Shown here in pieces: positions 15,970-23,895 of a stretch of 64,000 nt of DNA. Position 1 is the stretch's first letter; every line of letters begins with the position of its first letter. The notes below the pieces were generated by a model. The model saw nothing but the letters and a program-made list of their open reading frames with translations. It was not told the DNA's origin and ran no database searches. Source of the stretch: Stenotrophomonas rhizophila (lineage in GTDB: Bacteria > Pseudomonadota > Gammaproteobacteria > Xanthomonadales > Xanthomonadaceae). The stretch covers positions 372,001 to 436,000 of the forward strand of contig NZ_VDQT01000001.1 of NCBI RefSeq assembly GCF_007667275.1, read 5' to 3'. A program made the translations under genes and the position numbers.

Positions 15970-16629
15970 GTGCCTCCCTTGTCCAGACGCCATCCAGGTC
16001 CCATCCACGGACCGCTTCCGCATGCGGTGCTGAACATCGCGCTGCTGGACGATCACGACGTCGTCCGTCACGGCAGCTACGTCCACCTTTCCAACGACCC
16101 GCGCTTCCACGTGGTCGGCAACCACGCCACCACCCGCGCCCTGGTCAACACCCTGCTGCACCATCTGGTCGATGTCGCGGTGGTCGACTACACGCTGGCC
16201 GAAGGTGACCTGCAGGGCATGGAGCTGCTGCGGATGCTGCGCCGACGTTTTCCCCGGGTCCGGGTGCTGATGTTTTCGGCCAACGTGCACCACGTCATGA
16301 TTTCCAACAGCATGGCGGCCGGCGCCGCAGGCGTGGTGTCCAAGGGCGAGACCCTGGAAGAACTGGCGCGCGCACTGGGCCGGGTCGCCGCCGGGCACAG
16401 CCACGTACCGCTGGATTACCGCGATGAACACGCCGAACACCGGCTCTCGCAGAGCGAACGCGAGGTGCTGCAGCTGTGCCTGAGCGGCATGACCGTCACC
16501 GACATCGCGTTGCAGCGCCACCGCAGCATCAAGACCATCAGCACCCAGAAGCACGCCGCGTTCCGCAAGCTGGGCCTGCGCACCGACCGCGACCTGTTCA
16601 CCCTGCGGCACCAGCTGGCGGTGTGGTGA
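15970..16629 (+). CDS. NarL/FixJ-type response regulator (BvgA/EvgA-like)
   Basis: This 219-residue regulator has a receiver domain (about 20-140) with acidic pocket LLDDHD, phospho-acceptor Asp73 (AVVDYT) and Lys in GVVSKGETLEE. The C-terminal LuxR-type HTH (about 155-215) reads LSQSEREVLQLCLSGMTVTD then HRSIKTISTQKHAAFRKLG. The start is a GTG at 15970, and the true start may be slightly downstream (GTG at 16027) because the first twenty residues are not part of the receiver fold. Its stop overlaps the kinase GTG start (GTGA, 16626-16629), so the two are co-translated as a cognate pair. Confidence 0.85.
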   Translation: MPPLSRRHPGPIHGPLPHAVLNIALLDDHDVVRHGSYVHLSNDPRFHVVGNHATTRALVNTLLHHLVDVAVVDYTLAEGDLQGMELLRMLRRRFPRVRVLMFSANVHHVMISNSMAAGAAGVVSKGETLEELARALGRVAAGHSHVPLDYRDEHAEHRLSQSEREVLQLCLSGMTVTDIALQRHRSIKTISTQKHAAFRKLGLRTDRDLFTLRHQLAVW

Positions 16630-18977
16630 GAACCCCCCGCATGGCCACCGGCGCCGTGGCCGGGGTGCTGGCGGTAGCTTTGTTGCCGGTGGTCCTGTCC
16701 CAGCCCGCGCAGCGGTTGGTGCGCGTGGCCACCGACCCGTCCCAGCACCGGCTGCTGGCCGCGGACAACCGTGCCGCGCGTGACGCCAACCTGATCAGCG
16801 GGTATGCGCAGCTGGTGTCGGAGCAGACCGGCATGCGCTTCCAGGAGCAGCCAATGGAGTCCACCACGGCGGCGTTGCAGGCACTCTGCGATGGCCGCGC
16901 GGACCTGATGCTGCTGCTCGGCCCGCTGGACAACGCGCCGTGCACCGCACTCGCCGCATCACCGGCGTACTACCGCGGGCAGACCCTGCTGGCCAGCCGC
17001 CACACCCACGCGCAGCCGCCCGAGTTCGCGCACCTGCGCCGGGTGGCGGTGGTACGCGGCAGCCGCCTGGCCGAATGGCTGGCCGCCTACCATCCGCACC
17101 TGCAGGTGGTGGGGTTGCCCAGCCTGCGCGAGGCGCTGGCCGCGGTAGAGGCCGGCGTGGTCGATGTCGCAATGGAGCTGGACGTGGCCATGCGCCCGCT
17201 GGTGCGGCGCGAATTCGGTGACAGCCTGCTGCTGCATGGCGGCCCCGCCACCCTGCCCGGCAGCCTGCACCTGGTGGTGCGCCACCGCGACCGCCGCATG
17301 CTCGACCAGATCCACCAGGCGATGCGCTCGATCAGTCCGCAGGAGCACGCCATGCTGATGCAGCGCTGGACCAAGGCCACCTACCTGAGCGGTCCCTCGC
17401 TGCAGGTGATGTCGCGGCATTTCCGCTGGGAACTGGTGGCGATGGGCCTGACCGTGTTGCTGCTGCTCAGCGCCGGAGCGTGGATGTACCGGGCGCGGCA
17501 GTCGGCACGCCGCAGCGAGCGCCAGCAGGCACGCTTCATCGCCACCATGAGCCATGAGGTGCGCAATGCGGCGCAGGCACTGGTGACCTCGGTGGACCTG
17601 CTGCATCAGTCGGCGCTGGACCAGGGCCAGCGGCAACTGGTCAATGCCGCGCGATCCGCCGGCGTCGGCCTGCGCCACCTGCTGGGCCACGCGCTGGACT
17701 ACTCGCGCGTGGCCAGCGGCGACTACCTGCCCACGCCGGGCTGGCAGGATGTTCGCCAGCTCGCCCGCGACTGCATCGCGGTGGCGCGCCCCGGCGCCGA
17801 CGCCAAGGGCCTGGCGATGGCACTGCTGCAGCGCACCGACCCGCTGCCACGGGTATGGGTGGACGGCGATGCGCTGCGCCAGGTGCTCAACAACCTGCTG
17901 GGCAATGCGGTGAAGTTCACCGAGCTGGGCGACATCGAGGTCACCCTGGCACTGCAGCCCACCGACGCCAGCGCGCAGCTGCACATCGCGGTGCGCGACA
18001 CCGGCATCGGCATTCCGGCCGACCAGCACGACCGCGTCTTCAAACCCTTCGTGCAGGCCCACGACCGGCATTCGCGGCAGATGGGCGGGGCCGGGCTTGG
18101 CCTGTCGATCTGCCAGGACCTGGTGACGGGCATGGGTGGTCGCCTGCAGCTGCGCAGTGATCCGGGCGAAGGCAGCTGCTTCGAGGTGCAGCTGCCGGTG
18201 GTGACCGAAGGCGGCGGCCATTGCCCCAGTGGACAACCGCTGGCCGGGCGCACCCTGCTGCTGGTAGAGGACCACATGCTAAACCGCACCGTCGTGGCCC
18301 GCCAGCTGGAAGCGCTGGGGGCCTCGGTAAGCAGTTGCGGCGATGGCGCGAGCGCGTTGCGCAGCCAGGCCGGCGAACCGTGCGGGATCGTGCTGCTGGA
18401 CTGCGTACTGGAGGACATGTGCGGCTACGAGCTGGCCGTGCAGCTGCGCCAGCTCGAGCGTCGCCACGGGCGCAGTCCGGCGCTGCTGGTGGCGCTTTCC
18501 GCCAACGATTCGCCCGCGCATGCCGAGCGCTGCCGCGCCTGCGGCATGGACGCGGTGCTGTGCAAACCACTGGACATGCGCCTGCTGCTGGAGGTGCTGG
18601 AGGTCGACGACCTCGACCCCGCGGGCGCACGGGAGGTGGAAGCGGCGCACGCGCCGCAACCGATGTGGAGCGAGTTCCTGCAGTCGCTGCAGGAAGAGAT
18701 GATGGCCCTGCACGATGCCCTGCGCCTGCAGGCGGCCAATCGACTGCGCCACCATGCGCATCGCCTGTCCGGCGTGCTGCGAATGCTGGGCCAGGCCACA
18801 TTGGCGGCCATTGCCGACGACCTGCACGAGCTGGACCTGGACGACGCCACCGGCTGGATCGAAGCCGAGCGCCTGCTCGGCTACCTGCGCCCAGCGGTGG
18901 GCGAACTGGTGCGCGGCGCGTCTACTTCAACTGCAGCGGATAGCGCTGCCACAGCACGTGCACCAGGAAGCCGGTGA
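16626..18977 (+). CDS. Hybrid sensor histidine kinase with solute-binding sensor (BvgS/EvgS-like)
   Basis: This is a 783-residue inner-membrane phosphorelay kinase. In order: signal/anchor (about 8-25), one periplasmic solute-binding-protein-3-like domain (about 30-265), a transmembrane helix (269-288), a HisKA domain with phospho-His310 (ATMSHEVRN), an HATPase with N box (NNLLGNAVKF) and G boxes (DTGIGI, GGAGLGLSI), a receiver with Asp592 (IVLLDCVLED) and Lys647, and an HPt with His712 (AHRLSGVLRMLG). All phosphotransfer residues are intact. BvgS and EvgS usually have two periplasmic binding domains; here one is seen and no PAS. The GTG start at 16626 overlaps the regulator stop. The 3' end overlaps the convergent small gene by 56 bases. 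Confidence 0.86.
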   Translation: MRTPRMATGAVAGVLAVALLPVVLSQPAQRLVRVATDPSQHRLLAADNRAARDANLISGYAQLVSEQTGMRFQEQPMESTTAALQALCDGRADLMLLLGPLDNAPCTALAASPAYYRGQTLLASRHTHAQPPEFAHLRRVAVVRGSRLAEWLAAYHPHLQVVGLPSLREALAAVEAGVVDVAMELDVAMRPLVRREFGDSLLLHGGPATLPGSLHLVVRHRDRRMLDQIHQAMRSISPQEHAMLMQRWTKATYLSGPSLQVMSRHFRWELVAMGLTVLLLLSAGAWMYRARQSARRSERQQARFIATMSHEVRNAAQALVTSVDLLHQSALDQGQRQLVNAARSAGVGLRHLLGHALDYSRVASGDYLPTPGWQDVRQLARDCIAVARPGADAKGLAMALLQRTDPLPRVWVDGDALRQVLNNLLGNAVKFTELGDIEVTLALQPTDASAQLHIAVRDTGIGIPADQHDRVFKPFVQAHDRHSRQMGGAGLGLSICQDLVTGMGGRLQLRSDPGEGSCFEVQLPVVTEGGGHCPSGQPLAGRTLLLVEDHMLNRTVVARQLEALGASVSSCGDGASALRSQAGEPCGIVLLDCVLEDMCGYELAVQLRQLERRHGRSPALLVALSANDSPAHAERCRACGMDAVLCKPLDMRLLLEVLEVDDLDPAGAREVEAAHAPQPMWSEFLQSLQEEMMALHDALRLQAANRLRHHAHRLSGVLRMLGQATLAAIADDLHELDLDDATGWIEAERLLGYLRPAVGELVRGASTSTAADSAATARAPGSR

Positions 18978-19194
18978 GCTCTGCATCCTTGGCCGTGATC
19001 GCCGCGCGGATCTTGTCCAGCAGCACCATGTCGCTGCAGGTCCGCACATCCGCATGGTCGGCCTGCCCGGCACGGCGCGCACGATAGCGCGCCGCACGCT
19101 GCGCATCGGTCATGGCGTAGCCGAACGTGGGCGGACGGCCGCGCTTGCGCGGCAGCATCAACTCCAGGGTGCCGGGATCTTCTTCATCACGCAT
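18922..19194 (-). CDS. Small protein with AT-hook-like motif
   Basis: This 90-residue protein has an acidic start (MRDEEDPGTLELM) followed by PRKRGRPPTFG. KRGRPP is a core like that of AT-hooks, which bind the minor groove of AT-rich DNA. Next comes TDAQRAARYRARRAGQ, a basic helix, and a C-terminal region without recognised motif. There is no signal peptide. An upstream GTG at 19245 would add 17 residues but falls inside a perfect 15-pair hairpin, so the ATG at 19194 is preferred. Its end overlaps the last 56 bases of the kinase gene tail to tail. DNA binding is inferred only from the motif. Confidence 0.68.
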   Translation of the reverse strand: MRDEEDPGTLELMLPRKRGRPPTFGYAMTDAQRAARYRARRAGQADHADVRTCSDMVLLDKIRAAITAKDAELTGFLVHVLWQRYPLQLK

Positions 19195-19243
19195 GACGGG
19201 GCGGGGGCGGCGCAAACGGGGCGAAACAATATCGTGATAAGGC

Positions 19244-19278
19244 ACGGAAATCCAGCGGAAAAGCCGCTGGATTTCCGT
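19244..19278. repeat. Perfect 15-pair hairpin
   Basis: The arms ACGGAAATCCAGCGG (19244-19258) and CCGCTGGATTTCCGT (19264-19278) enclose a five-base loop. No T-run follows on either strand, so it is not a typical terminator. It lies in the leader of the AT-hook-like gene. Confidence 0.75.
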
Positions 19279-19349
19279 AGCGTGGCATTCCCCCTATAGC
19301 CCGCGCCGTCGGCGCGCTCACCTGGCACACCCATGGCTTGCATCGCAGC

Positions 19350-19376
19350 GTAGAGCCAGGCCCTGCCTGGCTGCAC
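19350..19376 (+). repeat. GTAG-headed palindrome (SMAG-like)
   Basis: GTAGAGCCAGGCCCTGCCTG and the following GCTGCAC form the stem AGCCAGG/CCTGGCT. It lies just past the crcB 3' end. It is the same family as 21155-21181, with a compensatory base-pair change. Confidence 0.72.
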
Positions 19377-19379
19377 AGG

Positions 19380-19784
19380 TCACCGCGCGACGGCCGCTTC
19401 CGCCACCCGCGCGCCCAACCACACCAGCGCGAACCCGGCCACCAGGCTCACCCCCAGATACGTCGGCATTTCCCAGCCTCGCGCGTTGCGCGCCAGCAGC
19501 ACCGCCTCCAGCATCATCGACGAGAACGTGGTCAACCCACCGATGACACCGACCACCGCAAAGGCCCGCCAGTACACTGCGGCGTCGCCCCGGGTCTGCA
19601 GCCACACCGCGAGGTAGCCGATCGCGAACGCGCCGACCAGGTTCGCAGTCAGCGTGCCCCACGGGAAGCTGCTGCCGAACTGGCGCCCCATCGCATTGCC
19701 GATGATGAAACGCAGGGCTGAGCCGAGCGCGCCACCGAGCATCACCAGGCCCAGCTGCTGCCACCAGGCACCAAAGCCGAACAT
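19380..19784 (-). CDS. crcB: Fluoride ion channel CrcB/Fluc
   Basis: This 134-residue inner-membrane protein exports fluoride as a dual-topology dimer. Four hydrophobic segments are visible. Family motifs are GGALGSALRF (GGxxGxxxRY), GTLTANLVGAFAIG with the conserved Asn, and GVIGGLTTFSSMMLE, the TTFS motif that lines the pore and Na+ site. The ATG at 19784 overlaps the rarA stop by one base (TGATG), showing translational coupling. A TTG one codon earlier is less likely. No fluoride riboswitch is visible upstream, as expected for an internal operon gene. Confidence 0.92.
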   Translation of the reverse strand: MFGFGAWWQQLGLVMLGGALGSALRFIIGNAMGRQFGSSFPWGTLTANLVGAFAIGYLAVWLQTRGDAAVYWRAFAVVGVIGGLTTFSSMMLEAVLLARNARGWEMPTYLGVSLVAGFALVWLGARVAEAAVAR

Positions 19785-21145
19785 CAACCCTGTCCTTTGC
19801 GCGCCCGCGCCTGCTCGCGCTCGGCACGCAGGCGGTCCAGCTTGTCCTTCAACTTGATTTCCAGGCCGCGTGCCACCGGCTGGTAGTACACGCGCTCGCC
19901 CATCGCGTCCGGGAAACCGGTCTGGTCCAGCGCGATGCCGCCTTCGGCATCATGGTCATACTGGTAAGCCTGCCCGTAGCCGAGCTCTTTCATCAGCTTG
20001 GTCGGCGCGTTACGCAGGTGCAGGGGCACCTCCTGCGTGCCGGTTTCCCGCACTTCCCGCTTGGCCAGGTTGAACGCCGCGTAGCCGGCATTCGACTTGG
20101 CGGTGCTGGCCAGGTACAGCACCAGCTGCGCGAAGGCGAGCTCGCCCTCCGGACTGCCCAGCCGTTCGTAGATGTCCCACGCTTCCAGTGCCATCGACTG
20201 CGCGCGCGGATCGGCCAGGCCGATGTCTTCGATCGCCATGCGGGTCAATCGCCGCGCCAGGTAGGAAGGATCGCAGCCACCGTCGAGCATCCGCGTCAGC
20301 CAGTACAGCGCGGCATCCGGATTGGAGCTGCGCACCGACTTGTGCAGGGCCGAAATCTGGTCGTAGAACTGCTCGCCGCCCTTGTCGAAGCGACGGGTGC
20401 GGTCGGCCAGCACCTGCACCAGCATCTCCGAACTGATCCGGCCGCCTTCGCCGCCGGCCAGCTCGGCCGCGATCTCCAGCAGGGTCAGCCCACGCCGCAC
20501 ATCGCCGTCGGCGGCGGTGGCGATTTCCAGCAGCGCCTCGGCACTGACCTGCAGGTTCTCGCTACCCAGTCCACGCTCGCCGTCGTGCAGCGCCCGCTCC
20601 AGTGCCTCGACGATGTCGGCCGGCGACACCGCTTCCAGCACGTGCACGCGGCAGCGCGACAACAGGGCCGAATTGAGCTCAAACGAGGGGTTTTCAGTGG
20701 TGGCGCCGACGAAGACGATGGTGCCGCGCTCGATATGCGGCAGGAACGCATCCTGCTGGGCCTTGTTGAAACGGTGCACTTCGTCGACGAACAGCACCGT
20801 GCGGCGGCCTTCGGCGAAGCGCTGTGCGGCCTCGGCCAGCACCACCCGCACCTCCGGCAGCCCGGACAGCACCGCCGAGATCGCGCGGAATTCCGCGTCG
20901 GCATAGTGCGCCAGCAGCAGCGACAGCGTGGTCTTGCCGCAACCCGGCGGCCCCCACAGGATCATCGAATGCACATGCCCGGACTCGACCGCCCGGCGCA
21001 GCGCGCTGCCCGGCGCGAGCAGGCGCTTCTGCCCGACCATTTCGTCCAGGGTCTGCGGGCGCATGCGCTCGGCCAGCGGGCGCATGTTGTCCCGATCCAC
21101 GCTCAGCAGATCGGGCCCGGGGGATGTCGTTCGGAGTCTAGCCAC
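19784..21145 (-). CDS. rarA: Replication-associated recombination protein RarA (MgsA)
   Basis: This 453-residue AAA+ ATPase related to clamp loaders acts at stalled forks and interacts with SSB. Walker A is WGPPGCGKTT, Walker B is LFVDEVHRF, sensor-like GATTENPSFELNSALLSRC follows, and the C-terminal tetramerisation region has HKSVRSSNPDAALYW and HLRNAPTKLMKELGYGQ. The GTG at 21145 gives an N-terminus whose PDLLSVDRDNMRPLAERMRP aligns with the E. coli extension before RMRP. An ATG at 21085 would give 433 residues. It lies between lolA and crcB. Confidence 0.9.
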   Translation of the reverse strand: MARLRTTSPGPDLLSVDRDNMRPLAERMRPQTLDEMVGQKRLLAPGSALRRAVESGHVHSMILWGPPGCGKTTLSLLLAHYADAEFRAISAVLSGLPEVRVVLAEAAQRFAEGRRTVLFVDEVHRFNKAQQDAFLPHIERGTIVFVGATTENPSFELNSALLSRCRVHVLEAVSPADIVEALERALHDGERGLGSENLQVSAEALLEIATAADGDVRRGLTLLEIAAELAGGEGGRISSEMLVQVLADRTRRFDKGGEQFYDQISALHKSVRSSNPDAALYWLTRMLDGGCDPSYLARRLTRMAIEDIGLADPRAQSMALEAWDIYERLGSPEGELAFAQLVLYLASTAKSNAGYAAFNLAKREVRETGTQEVPLHLRNAPTKLMKELGYGQAYQYDHDAEGGIALDQTGFPDAMGERVYYQPVARGLEIKLKDKLDRLRAEREQARARKGQG

Positions 21146-21154
21146 GCCCGTATT

Positions 21155-21181
21155 GTAGAGCCGGGCTCTGCCCGGCTGCAC
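21155..21181 (+). repeat. GTAG-headed palindrome (SMAG-like)
   Basis: GTAGAGCCGGGCTCTGCCCG plus GCTGCAC form the stem AGCCGGGC/GCCCGGCT around a two-base loop. It lies between lolA and rarA and is a reference copy for the family. Confidence 0.78.
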
Positions 21182-21199
21182 GCCTCGGCTGGGCCGGGA

Positions 21200-21838
21200 T
21201 CACTCCCCGATGACGTCGGTGCCCTTCGGCGGGGTAAAGCTGAACGTGCCCGGCTTGAACGTCGGGTTACGCTTCCAGCCGCTGAAGCTGATCACCGTGC
21301 GCTGGTTGACCGCGTCGGTCACCTCCATCCGCGCCAGACCCTGGGCATTGAAGCCCAGCGCGGCGTACTGGAACGAGGTCTCGGTTTCACGCTTGGGGCT
21401 GAGCGACAGCCACTGCAGGCCATCGCGCGGCGCGGCTTCCTCGCTCACGTCGTACTGCTGGTCGAGCAGCTTCGGGTTGATCAGCGCGGTCAGCGGGCTG
21501 TTCTGCTCCTGCGCACCCTGCGCGCGTTTTGTCACCTGCTCCAGGTCCTTCTCATACACCCACACGGTCTTGCCGTCGGCGATGATCAGCTGCTCATGCG
21601 GCTTGATGTACTCCCAGCGGAACTGGCGCGGCGCCGACAGCGCCACCGTGCCGGTGGTGGTTTCCTTGACCTTGCCCTTGCTGTCGATCACCTGCTGGCT
21701 GAACTGCCCGTCCAGGCCCTTCAGGTCCTTGGTGAAACGGTTGAGTTCATCGCGGGCGCCGGCAAAGGCGGTGGCCGAGCCGACACTCGCGCACAGCAGC
21801 GTGGCGGCGATGAGGGAGCGGCGGAAGGTGGTGTTCAT
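21200..21838 (-). CDS. lolA: Outer-membrane lipoprotein carrier LolA
   Basis: This 212-residue periplasmic chaperone carries lipoproteins from the LolCDE complex to LolB. Its signal peptide (MNTTFRRSLIAATLLCASVGSATAFA) is followed by typical features: LNRFTKDLKGLDGQFSQQV, ALSAPRQFRWEYIKPHEQLIIADGKTVWVYEKDLEQVTKR and the C-terminal GTFSFTPPKGTDVIGE. Length is normal. The ATG at 21838 begins the signal peptide directly. It sits between ftsK/transglutaminase genes and rarA, the common order in gammaproteobacteria (ftsK-lolA-rarA), here with one extra gene inserted. Confidence 0.94.
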   Translation of the reverse strand: MNTTFRRSLIAATLLCASVGSATAFAGARDELNRFTKDLKGLDGQFSQQVIDSKGKVKETTTGTVALSAPRQFRWEYIKPHEQLIIADGKTVWVYEKDLEQVTKRAQGAQEQNSPLTALINPKLLDQQYDVSEEAAPRDGLQWLSLSPKRETETSFQYAALGFNAQGLARMEVTDAVNQRTVISFSGWKRNPTFKPGTFSFTPPKGTDVIGE

Positions 21839-21903
21839 GCGGGTATCCAGTCAAGGGAATGGAGGATGCCCGGCAGTGTGCCGAGAGCATCCTGAATGGG
21901 GGA

Positions 21904-23856
21904 TCAGGGCACCGACTGCACCGTACGCAGGTCGCCGTACACCACCTGCCCGCGGAAGCCCCGGCGCACCTGCTGGTACAGCTCGCGGAACGCCGCGTAA
22001 TCGCCCGGCTGGCACAGCGCCTCGGCGCCCCGCACCGCGCGCTGGTGCAGGCGGTGGCGGGCGACGATGTCCTGCCCTTCGCGCCGCCAGTGCAGGTCGT
22101 ATTCGCCGGCGGCATTGCGGAACCGCAGGTCGCGCGGGATCGCCACGATCGGCGTCCCTGCCGGGAACTGCAGCCGGTAGGTTTCCTCGCGCAGGCTGTC
22201 GTTGCAGTAGAACGGCGTGGCGTTGTCCGGTGCGGAGGTGGCCGTATAGATGTCGCGGAACGATTCGCCGCCGGGGGGATCGGGCAGCAGCATGCCGCCG
22301 ACCACGCCGAAATCCACGTAGTCGCTGGCGTGGAAGTCGTAGCGGTAGTTGAACGGCCGGGTCAGGTCCTGCGGGTCGCCCAGCAGGTCCAGGGTGCCAC
22401 TGCCATCGAACCCGGACGAGGCCATGATCGACTCCTCCACCCGGGCCCGGTTCTGCGCGTTGAGCCGCGCGAACGCGCCGCGCATGCCGATCTCGTTGAC
22501 TTCCCGCGGCTGCTGCACGGTCTGGCCCTGCAGGTCGCCGTTGGCCGCGAAGCGGAAGGTCACCTCGAAGCCGGCGCCATTGCGGGAGGCGTTGTTCTCC
22601 GGGGTGCGCGCCAACGTGGCCGGGCGGGTGTGCAGCACCGGTGCACCGAGGTCGCCTTCCGGCAGCTGTCCGAAGCGCGCATAGGCGCTGGTCGAATCCA
22701 GGTACAGGTCGAACTCCGGCACGTAGGTGATGGCGTGATTGAACCGCGCCAGCAGCGGGATCTCCGGCAGGGTCGGCCCGCCGCCCGCACCGATCAGCAC
22801 CGGCGTGCTTTCGATGCCGCGCGCCGCCAGCAGCGCCTCCAGGATCACCACGTGGTCCTTGCAGTCGCCATAGTGGTTGTCGAGGATGCTCTGCGCCGGG
22901 TTGGGCTCCAGACCGCCGTTGCCCAAGTACACCGCCACGTAGCGGATGTTCTGCGACACCCAGCGGTACAGCGCGGCCGCCTGTTCGCGGCGGTCGCTGA
23001 TGCCACGGGTGATTTCATCGGCCAGCGCCTGGATGCCGGGGGTGACGCGGGCCGCTTCGCCGCCCTTGAGCTGGTACGCCTTGCCCACCTGGGCCCAGTC
23101 GCGGTACGTACTGGCCATGATGCCGGGACTGAATTCCCAGGCCGCTGCGGTCCAGTTCTGCACCGGCATCGGCTCGCTGCGACGGTAGCGCCAGCTCCAG
23201 GTGGCCTGGCCGTTGCGGATCGTCGGCGACTGGCTGCCCTGCACGCCGCGCTGCTGCACGTACAGCGGCATGCCGGCCGGCGCGCTCAGGGTCACCGTGG
23301 CGTCGTCGTACTGGGAAAACACGCTGAAGGTTTCCCACATGCCGAAGTAGCCGGGGAAGTACGGCGTGTTCTGCGTGCGCCGGGTGGTGTAGACCACCCG
23401 CGTGCCGGGGGCCAGGTTGGGGAACACGACCACGCGTACCTTGCGGTCGGCGTACATGGCTGCCGCGGCGCTGGAATAGCTTTCCTGGGTGTAGATGCGA
23501 TCGGCCGGCACGTCGCGGCGCTGGCCGTCGGCGGTGAGCGTATAGGCCTCCAGCACCTCCAGCGATTCCATCTTCTCGCTGTAGCTGAGCCGCACCTGGC
23601 TGAACTGTTCGACCGCTGCCTTGGTCTTGAGCAGGATGTCATAGGCCTCGGTCTGCACGTTGCCGGCGTCGGCGCGCACCACGTAATCGGCGCGGTAGCG
23701 GACGAAGCTGTAGTTGGTGCTGGCCTGGGTGTCGCTGGCCGGCGCGACCGGTCCCGGCGCCGGGACCGGCCCCATCGCCGGTGCGGCGGCCTGCGACCAG
23801 GCCGGCACGGGCACCAGCGCCAAGGCCCACACCAGCATCCCTGTCATGCGGTTCAT
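21904..23856 (-). CDS. DUF3857/transglutaminase-domain exported protein
   Basis: This 650-residue exported protein has a signal peptide ending PAWSQA (about 23), a Pro/Ala linker, a DUF3857-like beta domain (about 60-270) and a transglutaminase-like cysteine domain (about 280-400) with catalytic triad candidates Cys in YGDCKDHVV, His in FNHAITYV and Asp in YLDSTS, all present. A DUF2135-like beta-rich tail follows. Such proteins are periplasmic or surface-associated and of unknown substrate, perhaps acting as proteases or ligases. It sits between lolA and ftsK. Confidence 0.82.
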   Translation of the reverse strand: MNRMTGMLVWALALVPVPAWSQAAAPAMGPVPAPGPVAPASDTQASTNYSFVRYRADYVVRADAGNVQTEAYDILLKTKAAVEQFSQVRLSYSEKMESLEVLEAYTLTADGQRRDVPADRIYTQESYSSAAAAMYADRKVRVVVFPNLAPGTRVVYTTRRTQNTPYFPGYFGMWETFSVFSQYDDATVTLSAPAGMPLYVQQRGVQGSQSPTIRNGQATWSWRYRRSEPMPVQNWTAAAWEFSPGIMASTYRDWAQVGKAYQLKGGEAARVTPGIQALADEITRGISDRREQAAALYRWVSQNIRYVAVYLGNGGLEPNPAQSILDNHYGDCKDHVVILEALLAARGIESTPVLIGAGGGPTLPEIPLLARFNHAITYVPEFDLYLDSTSAYARFGQLPEGDLGAPVLHTRPATLARTPENNASRNGAGFEVTFRFAANGDLQGQTVQQPREVNEIGMRGAFARLNAQNRARVEESIMASSGFDGSGTLDLLGDPQDLTRPFNYRYDFHASDYVDFGVVGGMLLPDPPGGESFRDIYTATSAPDNATPFYCNDSLREETYRLQFPAGTPIVAIPRDLRFRNAAGEYDLHWRREGQDIVARHRLHQRAVRGAEALCQPGDYAAFRELYQQVRRGFRGQVVYGDLRTVQSVP

Positions 23857-23875
23857 CCTGGATCCTCGGAGTGCG

Positions 23876-23893
23876 CAGCCACGCAGGGCGTGG
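23876..23893. repeat. REP-like hairpin between ftsK and the transglutaminase gene
   Basis: GCAGCCACGC followed by AGGGCGTGGC forms a GCCACGC/GCGTGGC stem. It has the stem of the copy at 61142-61165 but no GTAG end. Confidence 0.5.
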
Positions 23894-23895
23894 CG

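Noticed and set aside
19380..19800. Fluoride riboswitch for crcB
   Set aside because: crcB starts in the rarA stop codon, so there is no leader in which a riboswitch could lie.
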